A DNA stretch of 64,000 nt from Sedimentitalea nanhaiensis DSM 24252 (GTDB taxonomy: Bacteria; Pseudomonadota; Alphaproteobacteria; Rhodobacterales; Rhodobacteraceae), in contig NZ_KI421509.1 of assembly GCF_000473225.1 (NCBI RefSeq), positions 1,140,045 through 1,204,044 on the forward strand, read 5' to 3'. A program made the translations under genes and the position numbers. This document shows positions 1-9,708 of the stretch, piece by piece. The notes beneath the pieces were generated by a model. The model saw only the letters and a program-made list of their open reading frames with translations. It was not told where the DNA came from and made no database searches. How positions within the stretch are numbered: the first letter of the stretch is position 1; each line of letters begins with the position of its first letter.

Positions 1-1273
1 TGAAATAGCGCACGGCATACCCAGCCGCCGCATCCAGATCCGGATGGCTCGCAGCCGAAGCGTCAGGCGCGTAGCGCTGGATGAAACCCCATAGCTGTTC
101 CTTGTCCCTGGCGGCCGAGACCGAGGCCAGGTTCAACAGCATCGCAAAGGGCACGATCAGCGTGGATTCGGGCACAACCCCACCGTGAATATGCCATACC
201 GGATTGTTCAACTGTGCCTTCAGGTCCTGATCCGGATAGGCCCGCAACTGCTGGTGATACTCATCCACCGCTTTCGGGATCACATCGAAATACATCCGTT
301 TTGCGGTCTTGGGCTTTTGGTACATGAAATAGGACAGGCTTTCCGTGCTGGCATAGGTCAGCCATTCGTCAATGGAAATGCCATTGCCGGAAGACTTGGA
401 AATCTTCTGGCCATTCTCGTCCAGAAACAGCTCATAGCTGAAATGCTCTGGCTTTCTACCCCCAAGAATCTCGCAAATCCGGTCGTAGATCGCAGTGTTG
501 GTGGCATGTTCCTTGCCATACATTTCGAAATCGACATCCAATGCCGCCCATCGTGCGCCGAAATCGGGCTTCCACTGCAATTTCACATGCCCGCCGGTAA
601 CCGGCAGGGTCCATTCGCGTCCGTCGTCATCATCGAACGTTACTGTATGCGTCTTGGCGTCCACATGCTTCATCGGCACATAAAGTACCCGCCCGGTGTC
701 CGGATGGATCGGCAGGAAAATCGAATAGGTCTGACGCCGCTCCTCGCGCAGCGACTTCAGCATGACCTTCATCACCTCGTCATACCGCTCGGCCGCGCGA
801 CAGAGGACCTCGTCAAACTGACCGGACTTGTAATACTCGCGGGCGGAATAGAACTCGTAGTCAAATCCGAAAGTGTCGAGGAAGCGGCGCAGCATCGCGT
901 TGTTGTGATCGCCAAAGCTGTCATGGGTGCCGAACGGGTCCGGAACAGAAGTCAGCGGCTTGTGCATATGTTCTGCCAGCATGTCCTGGTGCGGCACATT
1001 GCCGGGCACCTTGCGCATGCCATCCAGATCGTCCGAGAAACAGATCAGCCGTGTCGGGATATCCGATATCTGCTCAAAGGCCCGCCGTACCATGGTCGTG
1101 CGCAGCACTTCACCAAAGGTGCCGATATGCGGCAGGCCCGACGGCCCATAGCCGGTTTCAAACAGCACATACCCCTTCTCCGGTGGCGCTTTCTGATAGC
1201 GTTTGAGCACCCGCCGGGCCTCTTCAAAAGGCCAGGCTTTCGAGGTCATGGCAGCTTCGCGCAGATCAGACAT
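1..1273 (-). CDS. lysK: Class I lysyl-tRNA synthetase (partial, C-terminus outside window)
   Basis: Charges tRNA-Lys with lysine in the cytoplasm. The reverse-strand frame is open from the ATG at 1273 to the window edge (424 codons of a family usually near 530). The class I signatures are visible: PHIG (HIGH-type) near residues 48-51 and KISKS (KMSKS-type) near residue 290. This is the archaeal-type class I enzyme that many alphaproteobacteria use instead of the class II LysS. The start MSDLREAAM is the first in-frame ATG. The next gene upstream (nnrS-like) is on the same strand, 86 bp away. The C-terminal anticodon-binding part lies outside the window. Confidence 0.93.
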   Translation of the reverse strand, partial: MSDLREAAMTSKAWPFEEARRVLKRYQKAPPEKGYVLFETGYGPSGLPHIGTFGEVLRTTMVRRAFEQISDIPTRLICFSDDLDGMRKVPGNVPHQDMLAEHMHKPLTSVPDPFGTHDSFGDHNNAMLRRFLDTFGFDYEFYSAREYYKSGQFDEVLCRAAERYDEVMKVMLKSLREERRQTYSIFLPIHPDTGRVLYVPMKHVDAKTHTVTFDDDDGREWTLPVTGGHVKLQWKPDFGARWAALDVDFEMYGKEHATNTAIYDRICEILGGRKPEHFSYELFLDENGQKISKSSGNGISIDEWLTYASTESLSYFMYQKPKTAKRMYFDVIPKAVDEYHQQLRAYPDQDLKAQLNNPVWHIHGGVVPESTLIVPFAMLLNLASVSAARDKEQLWGFIQRYAPDASAASHPDLDAAAGYAVRYF

Positions 1274-1359
1274 TTTGCACTCCGAAACAGGGGCCGCACG
1301 GGGTGTGCAACCGTGCCGCACTCCCTATTGCGCCCATAACCCGTCGTCAACACGCACCG

Positions 1360-2475
1360 CTACAGGCGCGGCAATACCGCAATGCGCCCGTAGCGCAGGG
1401 CAAACAAGGCAAATCCCAGGGTCCACAAACCGCCCGACAAATCGATCAGCATGGTCTGATCCACTGCCGTCGGCGCCAGCACGCGCAGTACCGCTCCCAG
1501 ATGCACGGCCGCCAACAGGACGACGTCGACGCCATTGCCGCGTATGGGCCGGTTCGCGTGTCCCAGAATGGCGCGCATCATCACGATCAGCGTCATGCCC
1601 CCGACTGCGCCTGCCCCGATGGCATGGACCACCTGCACCGGCTCTGCCACTCCCAACACCGACACCGCCAACAGCGCAAACGAAACCGCGACCCACGCAT
1701 ATCCCAGATGCAGAGCCAGCAGCAGCGGTTCGCGGGTCACGGCCCAGAATTTCCAACGGAGCAACCGTAGCGCAACCGCCACTGACGCAGTCGCCGCGGT
1801 GACCAAGCCGATTTTATGATCCGGAAACACAATCCAGACCGCCGCCGCCAAAACCGCCGCCACAATCGCAACCTTGTCGATCAAGCCAAAGGCAGGAATC
1901 TCCACGCCGCTTCCCCGTGCCTTTAGCCAGTTGCGGCCAAAGGTCGGCGTCACGCGCCCACCAACCAGGGTGATCAGCACCAACGCCAATCCAAACCCCA
2001 GACGCGAGGCAAGATCCTGAAACCCGGCCAGAAACAGCGCATCCGCCAATGCGAACAGCCATACCATGCCCGCAACAGGCAGGTTACGCCGATTGCCCGC
2101 GATCCAGATCTCGCGACTGACAATCGCCGCCAGACTCAGAGGATAGGCCAGTGCAAAACCCGCCTGAAGGCCACCGCCTGGCAGCAGCGCAAAGCCGAAC
2201 CGGCCCAATACCCACAGGGCGAACAGACCGACCAAAGGCCCGCCCGTCAGCGCCGGACGGTTGGTCCAGTTCGGCACCGCAGTCAGCAGGAACCCCCCCA
2301 GCGCCAGCCCCAGATAGCCAAACAACATCTCATGCCGGTGCCATCGCAGCCCATCAAACGGCATTGCCAGATCCACCCCGGACCAGATCAACAGCCAGAC
2401 CACAATCGCCGTGGCCGCGAACGCCCCGGCAGCAGGAAAAAACAGCCTGTAGGCTCCGGTTGTCAGAATATGCAT
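1360..2475 (-). CDS. nnrS: NnrS family haem/copper membrane protein
   Basis: Polytopic inner-membrane protein of the NnrS family, linked in other bacteria to nitric oxide stress and denitrification. About 371 aa with roughly twelve hydrophobic segments. Conserved histidine-rich stretches are visible, such as WHRHEMLFGY near the N-terminus and VHAIGAGAVGGM and the following RAILGH later on. I chose MHILTTGAYRLFF at 2475 because it begins just before the first membrane segment; an in-frame start at 2514 would add 13 residues. No nitric oxide or nitrite reductase genes accompany it here, so its role in this organism is not fixed by context. Confidence 0.88.
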   Translation of the reverse strand: MHILTTGAYRLFFPAAGAFAATAIVVWLLIWSGVDLAMPFDGLRWHRHEMLFGYLGLALGGFLLTAVPNWTNRPALTGGPLVGLFALWVLGRFGFALLPGGGLQAGFALAYPLSLAAIVSREIWIAGNRRNLPVAGMVWLFALADALFLAGFQDLASRLGFGLALVLITLVGGRVTPTFGRNWLKARGSGVEIPAFGLIDKVAIVAAVLAAAVWIVFPDHKIGLVTAATASVAVALRLLRWKFWAVTREPLLLALHLGYAWVAVSFALLAVSVLGVAEPVQVVHAIGAGAVGGMTLIVMMRAILGHANRPIRGNGVDVVLLAAVHLGAVLRVLAPTAVDQTMLIDLSGGLWTLGFALFALRYGRIAVLPRL

Positions 2476-2589
2476 CCGCACCTCATTCCATTCTTTGGCT
2501 CCATCCGAGCGCACACCGGCTATTGTGCTGTCGGCGACCCGTCAATAACCTGCACCGCAACATGACCCGATCCAAAGGACGCATTCGCC

Positions 2590-3012
2590 GTGACCAATAG
2601 CCACCCCACCATGCTGACCGCACAAGACTGCCTTGTTGCCCTGATGATCGCGGTTTCGGCCTCGGACGAAAACATGCGCACCTCCGAACTGGTCAAGATC
2701 CAGTCCGCCGTGAACATGCTGCCGATTTTTGCCGAATACGATATCGATCGAATGAAAGCGACTGCGCAGGTGGTGTTCGACCTGTTCGAACAAGAAGACG
2801 GGTTGGACGCGCTGTTCGGACTGATCCGTGAAAACTTGCCTGAGCGTCTGTTTGAAACCGCCTATGCGCTGGCTTGCGACGTGGCCGCCGCAGATGGGGC
2901 CCTGGCGGAACCGGAACTGCGCCTGCTGGAAGAAATGCGCTATGAGCTGGACATCGACCGGTTGCACGCAGCCGCAATCGAACGGGGTGCACGGGCGCGG
3001 CACGTGACATAA
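2590..3012 (+). CDS. TerB-like tellurite-resistance family protein
   Basis: Small helical acidic protein of about 140 aa resembling the TerB family, with the typical helix MIAVSASDENMRTSEL and a second repeat-like segment CDVAAADGALAEPEL. Both contain the acidic D-x-x-x-x-x-E pattern of TerB metal-binding helices. TerB-like domains are widespread; tellurite resistance as such is not implied without terC/terD neighbours, which are absent. The start is a GTG at 2590; an ATG at 2611 is an alternative that removes seven residues. Divergent from nnrS and followed by a promoter-bearing gap before the porin-like gene. Confidence 0.7.
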   Translation: MTNSHPTMLTAQDCLVALMIAVSASDENMRTSELVKIQSAVNMLPIFAEYDIDRMKATAQVVFDLFEQEDGLDALFGLIRENLPERLFETAYALACDVAAADGALAEPELRLLEEMRYELDIDRLHAAAIERGARARHVT

Positions 3013-3251
3013 TCGGCGCATCGGATCTCAGCCAAATCCACCCAATGCCCCATATATAAGCGACTCTCCGCCGATTCGTGGCAATATTGCCGATTCGATG
3101 TGTTAATTTGGACACGCATTTTTTTGCCACGTCGATGGAACTTGCAATAGCCCTGCGCCGTTCTATTTACGGTATCTAAACCGACTCACGGCAGCAGCCG
3201 CTTGGGCGGGGTAGATGTGAAACAACTGTGACTCTTATGGAGCGAAAAGTT
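3013..3251 (+). promoter_or_regulatory. Leader and promoter region of the outer-membrane protein gene
   Basis: 239 bp without a convincing gene. It contains an AT-rich patch (about 3050-3125, with a run of seven T near 3119) and a GGAG Shine-Dalgarno-like sequence about 9 bp before the ATG at 3252. It presumably carries the promoter of the downstream beta-barrel gene. No exact -35/-10 pair is claimed. Confidence 0.35.
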
Positions 3252-3872
3252 ATGATTAAGACAACTGCACTCGCGATGGCACTTTCCGCAGCAGCAAGCA
3301 CTGCATTCGCAGGCAACGCGGCTCCTGCCCCGATCGAACCGGTGGTTCTGACCCCCGTTGAACAGCCGTTTTGGGCAGGCGCCTATGTCGGTGGCCAGCT
3401 GGGCTATGCGTTTAGCGACTTCAACATCGATTCCAACACCCTCAGCGATTTCGACGAAGATAACGTGATCGGCGGTATCACCGCTGGTTATCTCTGGGCG
3501 CTCGGGAACGGCTGGTATCTGGGTCCGGAATTCCAATACGACTTCACGGATATATCCGTCACCGATGCGGCGACTGGTGACACCACCAGCCTCGACGCTG
3601 TCGCACGCCTGAAGCTGATTGCCGGCTACGAACTGGGCAACGGCCTGCTCTATGGCAGCGCGGGTTTCGCGTATGCGGATTTCGACAGCGTAAGCTCAGT
3701 TCTTGATTTTGATTCAAACAGCTATGTCGTCGGTCTCGGATATGATTGGCGGGTTGGAGAAAACTGGACGGTCGGTGCCGAATATATGTATCAGACCTTC
3801 AGCGGTGCGGGTTCTACCGGTGGCGACGTAGACCTGAACTCGATCTATCTCAAAGCGACCTACCGCTTCTGA
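3252..3872 (+). CDS. Outer-membrane beta-barrel protein (OmpA-like/porin family)
   Basis: Secreted outer-membrane protein of about 206 aa. Residues 1-20 form a clear signal peptide (MIKTTALAMALSAAASTAFA). The rest alternates polar and aromatic residues as in eight-stranded barrels of the opacity/OmpW-like family, and the C-terminus is YLKATYRF, ending in the terminal Phe recognised by the BAM machinery. I chose the ATG at 3252 because it starts the signal peptide and has GGAG upstream; 3228 is an in-frame GTG that would spoil the signal sequence. A hairpin terminator follows. Confidence 0.85.
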   Translation: MIKTTALAMALSAAASTAFAGNAAPAPIEPVVLTPVEQPFWAGAYVGGQLGYAFSDFNIDSNTLSDFDEDNVIGGITAGYLWALGNGWYLGPEFQYDFTDISVTDAATGDTTSLDAVARLKLIAGYELGNGLLYGSAGFAYADFDSVSSVLDFDSNSYVVGLGYDWRVGENWTVGAEYMYQTFSGAGSTGGDVDLNSIYLKATYRF

Positions 3873-3918
3873 TACGGACGATTGCACCGGTATCCACCCG
3901 GTCCTAAATGTGATTTCC

Positions 3919-3958
3919 CGGCCATTGCAGATACATTCTGCAATGGCCGCTTTCTTTG
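3919..3958 (+). terminator. Hairpin terminator after the beta-barrel gene
   Basis: Perfect 12-bp inverted repeat CGGCCATTGCAG / CTGCAATGGCCG (3919-3930 and 3938-3949) with a 7-nt loop, followed by the T-rich CTTTCTTT. It lies 47 bp after the stop codon and just before the convergent dacB gene, so it may serve both strands. Confidence 0.8.
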
Positions 3959-3973
3959 GCGGAAAAGACAGTT

Positions 3974-5470
3974 CTAGCTTCCGTACAGCGCGCCCCAACG
4001 CTCGATCAGGTCTTGTTGCAGGGACTTGGCCTTATAGTTCCAGCCCCGCGCCCCTTTGGGACGTTCGCGGGCCGCGCGTGGAATGCGTTTGCGCTGATCG
4101 GTGTCCGCGACAAAGATTGCAAAGGCCAATTCAGTGCCATCCGCCGCCGTCATATACCCGCCCAGCCCAGAGACAAAATTCAACGTGCCGGTCTTGGCCG
4201 CAACCTTGATCGGATGCGCCCGGTTCACCCGTCCCTTGGAATCGCGTAACTTAAACGGTTTCAGTAACGGCCGCAGCATGTCCTGCTTGCGGGCCTGCAC
4301 CAACGCCCCGACCAGATCCTGTGCCGTCATCCGCGATGCATCCCCCAAGCCGGAATGATCGACCATCAGAGTCCCCTTCATCGCAAATCTCTGCTCCGCC
4401 CAGCGGCTCATTTCAGCCGCCGACGCCTTGAGAGAGTCAGGACGCCGTCCGTGCGCAACCGAAGCGCTCAGCCCCACCATCTCGGCGGTCAGGTTGTTGG
4501 AATATTTCAGCATATCCTTCAGAATCGGCTGCAGGGTCGTGCTGTCGTGCTGCGCCAGAATCGTGGCACCCGCAGGCAGCCGTTCGACAGTCCGGGCCGA
4601 TTTCAGAACAATACCATGCGCTCGCGCCATGGTGCGAAAGACATCGCCCGCATAGGCGCCGGGTTTGCGCACCGGCAACCATCGCGCGCCCCCCTTGCCC
4701 AGGGCCGCGCTCGCCACGGTCCACTGATCGACACCCTTCTGGTCGGCATAGGTATAAACCGGCAAGCTGCGCGAGACGACTTTCATCTGCGCAATGTCCA
4801 CATCGGGACGATACTTGCCGGTGCGCGCATCCATCGTCACGGCATAGCGTTTGCCTGCCAGTTTCCACTCGAAATGGACTCGATTGAAATTTAATGCCAA
4901 ACCCGAAACCGCCGGGCTGTAACCCACGTGATCCGGCTGTTCCGGGTCAATGCTGCGCACCACGGGCAGCGCGGCTTCGTAAATCAGAAAATCACCGCGC
5001 ACTTCGCGCACCCCGGCCTGTTTCAGATCCGCGGCCAAGGCCGCCAGATCATCCGTGTTCAGGGTTGGATCACCGCCTCCCGCCAGGATCAGATCGCCCT
5101 TCAGAACGCCGCTCTGCACAGGCCCCGCCGCCAGCAACCGCGTCGTGAACCGATGATCCGCACCCAGCGTTTCCAGCGCATAAAGCGCCGTAAGGGCTTT
5201 GGCGACACTGGCCGGCGGCAACCCGCGATCCCCGCCCGAGGCTTCCAGTTCCAGCCCCGACTGTACATCCGCCACCGCACAGACCGCCTGACCGCTCAGC
5301 CCCGCGCGGGCGATCAGACCATCGACACCGCCACGGGCCTGCCTGCCGAATTCTTCTCCCCGTGATCGGGGACGCAGGGACACCTGAGGCGGAGCCGCGA
5401 GCACACCCGCAGGCACCAGCATGGCACCCAGCCCACCCATTATGAACCGTCGAGTCCAGTGTCTGCTCAT
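3974..5470 (-). CDS. dacB: D-alanyl-D-alanine carboxypeptidase/endopeptidase (PBP4 family)
   Basis: Periplasmic serine peptidase that trims or cleaves peptidoglycan cross-links. The 498-aa product has an N-terminal signal (MSRHWTRRFIMGGLGAMLV) and all three penicillin-binding motifs: SVAK at residues 88-91 (nucleophile Ser88), SNN in KYSNNL near residue 316, and KTGT near residue 422. Length and the large insert between SxxK and SNN fit the PBP4/DacB family (peptidase S13). The neighbouring nadD on the same strand ends 66 bp upstream of the start. Confidence 0.93.
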   Translation of the reverse strand: MSRHWTRRFIMGGLGAMLVPAGVLAAPPQVSLRPRSRGEEFGRQARGGVDGLIARAGLSGQAVCAVADVQSGLELEASGGDRGLPPASVAKALTALYALETLGADHRFTTRLLAAGPVQSGVLKGDLILAGGGDPTLNTDDLAALAADLKQAGVREVRGDFLIYEAALPVVRSIDPEQPDHVGYSPAVSGLALNFNRVHFEWKLAGKRYAVTMDARTGKYRPDVDIAQMKVVSRSLPVYTYADQKGVDQWTVASAALGKGGARWLPVRKPGAYAGDVFRTMARAHGIVLKSARTVERLPAGATILAQHDSTTLQPILKDMLKYSNNLTAEMVGLSASVAHGRRPDSLKASAAEMSRWAEQRFAMKGTLMVDHSGLGDASRMTAQDLVGALVQARKQDMLRPLLKPFKLRDSKGRVNRAHPIKVAAKTGTLNFVSGLGGYMTAADGTELAFAIFVADTDQRKRIPRAARERPKGARGWNYKAKSLQQDLIERWGALYGS

Positions 5471-5536
5471 CCGCGTATCAGCTCTTGTGTCTGTTCATGT
5501 CCTCACTAAAGCGCAGCTTGCGGTTGTAAACAAGCG

Positions 5537-6175
5537 TCAGATTGGCACCCCATCGCCACGTGGTCGCGGGCCCTGCCCCCATCCTGTGTGCGCACGGATC
5601 GCGCTCGAACTCAGATTGATCATCGGCAGGTTCACAAAACACCACGCCGGAGCCGTGGCCCGCGCCAGCATCTGGCTGGCCGCGCCGCTCAACCTGTATT
5701 GCCGATAAATCCGTGCCGCCGGGGACATCCGGGCGCTGATCCTGTCGCCGGGACGGGCCAGCACCCCGACCGGCACCGTGTCCATGATCCGGCGCCAATC
5801 TTGCCACTGGTGAAACTGCGCCAGATTATCCGCCCCCATCAGCCAGACAAAGCCCACCCCGGGATATATCACCCGCAGCCGTGCAAGTGTCTGGGCAGTG
5901 ATCCGCGTGCCAAGCTGCTCTTCAAGCGATGTCACCGTCACCCTTGGGTGGCGCATGATCGCGCGCGCCGCCACCATCCGCTGCGCCAAAGGGGCCGGGC
6001 CATGCCGCTTCAGCGGATTGCCTGGACTGACGAGCCACCATATCCGGTCCAGACCGAACCGTTTCAACGCTTCGCCGGTCACGCGCACATGCCCCGTATG
6101 TGGCGGATCAAACGATCCCCCCAACAAGCCCACACTCATGCCCGCCCGCGCGATTGGAAACTCGCTCCGCTCCAC
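5537..6175 (-). CDS. nadD: Nicotinate-nucleotide adenylyltransferase
   Basis: Makes deamido-NAD from nicotinate mononucleotide and ATP in NAD synthesis. The nucleotidyltransferase signature [11 protein letters not shown] is near the N-terminus, and SSSAIR, the family ISSTxIR-type motif, is near the C-terminus. Length 212 aa from a GTG at 6175; an ATG at 6139 (MSVGLLGG) begins directly before the nucleotide-binding strand and is an equally good start. It lies divergently from ettA with about 78 bp between. Confidence 0.93.
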   Translation of the reverse strand: MERSEFPIARAGMSVGLLGGSFDPPHTGHVRVTGEALKRFGLDRIWWLVSPGNPLKRHGPAPLAQRMVAARAIMRHPRVTVTSLEEQLGTRITAQTLARLRVIYPGVGFVWLMGADNLAQFHQWQDWRRIMDTVPVGVLARPGDRISARMSPAARIYRQYRLSGAASQMLARATAPAWCFVNLPMINLSSSAIRAHTGWGQGPRPRGDGVPI

Positions 6176-6253
6176 CGTTTCTTCCCGATTGCTCTTTCAA
6201 CCGCCCTTGGATAGACCACCGGCGTTGCAGCGCACAAGCAGGAGAGCATCGAA

Positions 6254-7903
6254 ATGGCCGCCTACCAATATGTTTATCACATGCAAGGGGTCTCCAAGAC
6301 CTATCCCGGCGGCAAGAAATGCTTTGAAAACATTCACCTCAGCTTTCTTCCCGGCGTGAAAATCGGCGTCGTCGGCGTCAACGGCGCAGGTAAATCCACG
6401 CTAATGAAGATCATGGCCGGGCTGGACACCGATTTCACCGGCGAAGCCTGGGCAGCCGAGGGCGCCAAAGTCGGGTATCTGCCCCAGGAACCGAAATTGG
6501 ATGAAACCTTGTCCGTACGTGAAAACGTCATGCTGGGTGTCGCAGGAAAAAAGGCGATCCTGGACCGCTACAACGATCTGGCGATGAACTACTCCGATGA
6601 AACTGCCGACGAAATGGCCGCTTTGCAGGATCAGATCGACGCCGAAAACCTGTGGGATCTGGACAGCCAGATCGACGTCTCCATGGAGGCCCTGCGCTGC
6701 CCGCCGGACGACGCCAAAATTGCCGATCTTTCGGGCGGCGAAGCCCGCCGCGTTGCGCTGTGCAAGCTGCTGCTGCAAGCACCTGACATGTTATTGCTGG
6801 ACGAACCCACCAACCACCTGGACGCGGAAACCATCGCCTGGCTGCAACAGCACCTGATCGACTACAAGGGCACCATCCTGATCGTCACCCACGACCGCTA
6901 TTTCCTCGATGACATCACCGGCTGGATTCTGGAACTGGATCGCGGCCGCGGAATTCCCTACGAGGGCAACTATTCCGCCTGGCTGGAACAAAAGGCCAAG
7001 CGGCTGTCGCAAGAGGCCCGCGAGGACAAGTCCAAGCAAAAGACGCTGGAGCGCGAACTGGACTGGATGCGCCAGGGCGCCAAGGCGCGTCAGGCCAAGT
7101 CCAAGGCCCGGATCAACGCCTATAACGAGATGGCTGACAGTTCCGAGCGCGAAAAACTGACCCGCGCCCAGATCGTCATCCCCAACGGCCCGCGACTGGG
7201 CTCCAAGGTGATCGAGGTCACGGGTCTGTCCAAGCACATGGGCGACAAACAACTGATCGAAGGGCTGGACTTTGCCCTGCCGCCGGGCGGCATCGTCGGC
7301 GTGATCGGCCCCAACGGCGCGGGCAAATCGACCCTGTTCAAGATGCTGACCGGGCAGGAAAAACCCGACGCGGGAACCGTCGAATACGGCGACACCGTCG
7401 ATCTGAGCTATGTCGATCAGTCCCGCGATGACCTTCAGCCCGACGACACCGTCTGGGAGGCGATCACCGGAGGCGCCGAGCTGATCCAGCTGGGCGACGC
7501 CGAGGTGAACTCGCGCGCCTATTGCAGCTCGTTCAACTTCAAGGGCGGCGATCAGCAGAAGAAAGTCGGCCTGCTGTCGGGCGGTGAGCGCAATCGCGTA
7601 CACATGGCGCGGCTCTTGAAAGAGGGCGGCAACGTGCTGCTGCTCGATGAGCCGACCAACGATCTCGACGTCGAAACCCTACGCGCGCTCGAGGACGCCC
7701 TGGTCGATTTCGCCGGCTGCGCCGTGGTCATCTCCCACGACCGTTTCTTCCTCGACCGCATCTGCACCCATATCCTGGCGTTCGAAGGCGATGCCCATGT
7801 GGAATGGTTCGAGGGGAATTTCGAGGATTACGAGGAAGACAAGAAGCGGAGATTGGGGGACGTCGAACCCAAGCGTATGAAATTCAAGAAATTTACAAGG
7901 TGA
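6254..7903 (+). CDS. ettA: Energy-dependent translational throttle protein EttA (ABC-F)
   Basis: Cytoplasmic ABC-F ATPase that binds the ribosomal E site and couples early elongation to energy status. The 549-aa product has two ABC cassettes. The first has GVNGAGKST, LSGGEARR and LLLDEPTNHLD; the second has GPNGAGKST, LSGGERNR and LLLDEPTNDLD. Between them is a charged, Lys/Arg/Gln-rich linker around residues 245-300. Length agrees with EttA (about 555 aa). No membrane domain is encoded nearby, as expected. An insertion-sequence region begins directly downstream. Confidence 0.95.
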   Translation: MAAYQYVYHMQGVSKTYPGGKKCFENIHLSFLPGVKIGVVGVNGAGKSTLMKIMAGLDTDFTGEAWAAEGAKVGYLPQEPKLDETLSVRENVMLGVAGKKAILDRYNDLAMNYSDETADEMAALQDQIDAENLWDLDSQIDVSMEALRCPPDDAKIADLSGGEARRVALCKLLLQAPDMLLLDEPTNHLDAETIAWLQQHLIDYKGTILIVTHDRYFLDDITGWILELDRGRGIPYEGNYSAWLEQKAKRLSQEAREDKSKQKTLERELDWMRQGAKARQAKSKARINAYNEMADSSEREKLTRAQIVIPNGPRLGSKVIEVTGLSKHMGDKQLIEGLDFALPPGGIVGVIGPNGAGKSTLFKMLTGQEKPDAGTVEYGDTVDLSYVDQSRDDLQPDDTVWEAITGGAELIQLGDAEVNSRAYCSSFNFKGGDQQKKVGLLSGGERNRVHMARLLKEGGNVLLLDEPTNDLDVETLRALEDALVDFAGCAVVISHDRFFLDRICTHILAFEGDAHVEWFEGNFEDYEEDKKRRLGDVEPKRMKFKKFTR

Positions 7904-7983
7904 AGTTCTTGAATTTCTGCCAGGGCCTCGACCTATTGATTTCAGTCATGCGACATGATTCACCGGTCAAAAATTGAGCGGTG

Positions 7984-8321
7984 ATATATCTGATCTTTTC
8001 TGGGTGAGCGCCGAACAGATGGCGCGTCTTGAGTCCTATTTCCCGAAATCCCATGGCAAACCACGGGTCGATGACTGCAGAGTGTCGAGCGGCATGATCT
8101 TCATCAATCGCATTGGATTACGTTGACGGGATGCGCCGAAGGAATACGGTCCTCACAATACGCCCTACAACCGCTGGAAGCGGTGGAGCGGCATGGGGGT
8201 GTTTACCCGGATCGTGGAAGGGTCGGCCGCAGAGGCCGCGGATCGCAAGTCCATCATGATCGATGCCACTTGCCTCAAGGCGCGCCGCACGGCTTCCGGC
8301 CTGCGGTTAAAAAGGGGGCGT
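7984..8321 (+). pseudogene. IS5-type transposase, 5' part (interrupted, with in-frame stop)
   Basis: Reading from about 7984 gives a typical IS5-group N-terminal transposase: SDLFWVSAEQMARLESYFP, then GLR-stop-RDAPKEYGPH, then YNRWKRWSGMGVF and IMIDATCLKARRTASGLRL. A TGA at 8125-8127 stands where this family has Trp. The frame then runs exactly into the left end of an IS110-type insertion at 8313-8321. The matching 3' half resumes at 9709 in the same frame, so the two pieces were one gene. No N-terminal ATG is preserved. Confidence 0.82.
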
Positions 8322-8624
8322 TGCAGGCTGATCACTGCCCGGCAGGGCATCGCACAGCAATGTCCCGTGTATGGACGCCCCCGGGGTTGCAAGCGGCTTC
8401 TTTGACTTTGGCAACAGCACTGCGGTCGAGTTCCTTCGTGTATCCGGCCTCTGGTTGCGACCTTCAACGTCGCGGGCCCTCATGGTGAGTTCGAGGAACA
8501 GGTCCAAAACGAGAGGCCGTAGTATAAGCTACTCGGGACATTACTGGTTTTCCCATTCCTGATCTCGTCGACGCTTTGCCATGACCTCCGTTCAGAACCA
8601 CCGCACCCCAGCCTGCCTTCGCAC
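8322..8624 (-). ncRNA. Candidate guide (seek/bridge) RNA region of the IS110-type element
   Basis: Roughly 300 bp of non-coding DNA inside the element, directly 3' of the transposase stop. IS110-family elements encode a structured RNA in their non-coding end that pairs with donor and target DNA; in the IS1111 subgroup this region lies downstream of the transposase, as here. I see no ORF that could explain the region. The exact RNA boundaries and guide loops cannot be set by eye. Confidence 0.4.
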
Positions 8625-9650
8625 TCAGGCGTTGGCAGGGGTCTCGTAGACGCCGCCATGAACCATGATCGCCCATGCCATCCGCGCCATCTTGTTTGCC
8701 AGCGCAACTGCAACCAGCATTTTAGGTTTGCGAGCCAACATACGGGCCAGCCACGACCCATCTGGCGCGCCGCCGCGCTTTTGTGCGGCTTGGATCGCGG
8801 ACATGGCACCGATGATCAGCAAACGCCGCAGGTCGCGCTGACCCATTTTTGATATCTTGCCCAGCCTTGTTTTACCGCCCGTAGAATGCTGGCGTGGTGC
8901 CAGCCCGACCCAGGCTGCGAAGTCGCGCCCCTTGCTGAACATTTCTGGCGGTGCAGCCAGCACGGCAATCGATACCGCCGTCACCGGGCCGATCCCCGGC
9001 ATGGTCATCAATCTGCGTGCAACATCATTGTGCTGGGCAACCTGGCGGAGCTGTCGTGTCAGAGCATCAATGCGATCGCCTAGCCCGGCGATGAGATCGA
9101 AGAATATCTGGCAAAGGCCGATGACTTCAGGTGGCAAGTGGTCTGCATTCTCAGCCACAGCTCTTTCCAATCGAGGCAGATGCTGAGGGCCTTTCGGCGC
9201 GACAATTCCATGCTCAGCCAAATGCCCGCGCAATGCGTTGATTGTCTGGGTGCGTTGCCCGGTCAACAGGTCGCGGGTCTTGAGTACCATCGACTGCCCT
9301 TGCTGCTCGGTGGTCTTGGCCGCCACAAAACGCATGGTCGGCCGCGACGCTGCTTCAGCGATAGCTTCGGCATCATTCGCATCGTTCTTTTGCCGCTTCA
9401 CATAGGGTTTGACGTATTGCGGGGCGATCAGCCTGACATCGTGACCAAGTCTGGAAAGCTCCCGGCTCCAGTGATGCGCCCCCGCGCAAGCTTCCAAAGC
9501 GATGATGCAGGGCTCAACCTGATCAAAAAACTCCAACACACGACCGCGCGGCAGCGCCTTGCTAAAAACCTTCGATCCGTCTTTGGCGCAGCCATGTGCG
9601 TGAAACGAATTCTTGGCAATATCCAATCCTACAATGCTAACCTTTTTCAT
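8625..9650 (-). CDS. IS110 family transposase (DEDD recombinase)
   Basis: Intact 341-aa transposase. The N-terminal RuvC-like DEDD domain shows D10 (VGLDIAK), E53 (ALEACAG), and D90/D93 (KNDANDAEAIAEA). The C-terminal Tnp_20 domain has the motif MPGIGPVTAVS and the later ISKMGQRDLRRLL, which contains the helix-hairpin region with the catalytic serine typical of this family. The element has no long terminal inverted repeats, as usual for the family. The gene appears complete and could be active. Confidence 0.93.
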   Translation of the reverse strand: MKKVSIVGLDIAKNSFHAHGCAKDGSKVFSKALPRGRVLEFFDQVEPCIIALEACAGAHHWSRELSRLGHDVRLIAPQYVKPYVKRQKNDANDAEAIAEAASRPTMRFVAAKTTEQQGQSMVLKTRDLLTGQRTQTINALRGHLAEHGIVAPKGPQHLPRLERAVAENADHLPPEVIGLCQIFFDLIAGLGDRIDALTRQLRQVAQHNDVARRLMTMPGIGPVTAVSIAVLAAPPEMFSKGRDFAAWVGLAPRQHSTGGKTRLGKISKMGQRDLRRLLIIGAMSAIQAAQKRGGAPDGSWLARMLARKPKMLVAVALANKMARMAWAIMVHGGVYETPANA

Positions 9651-9708
9651 GGGCGCTTCCTCCTAGTAGCACGTTTCGACACCGCTACCTTGGCACAACG
9701 ATGCCGTG

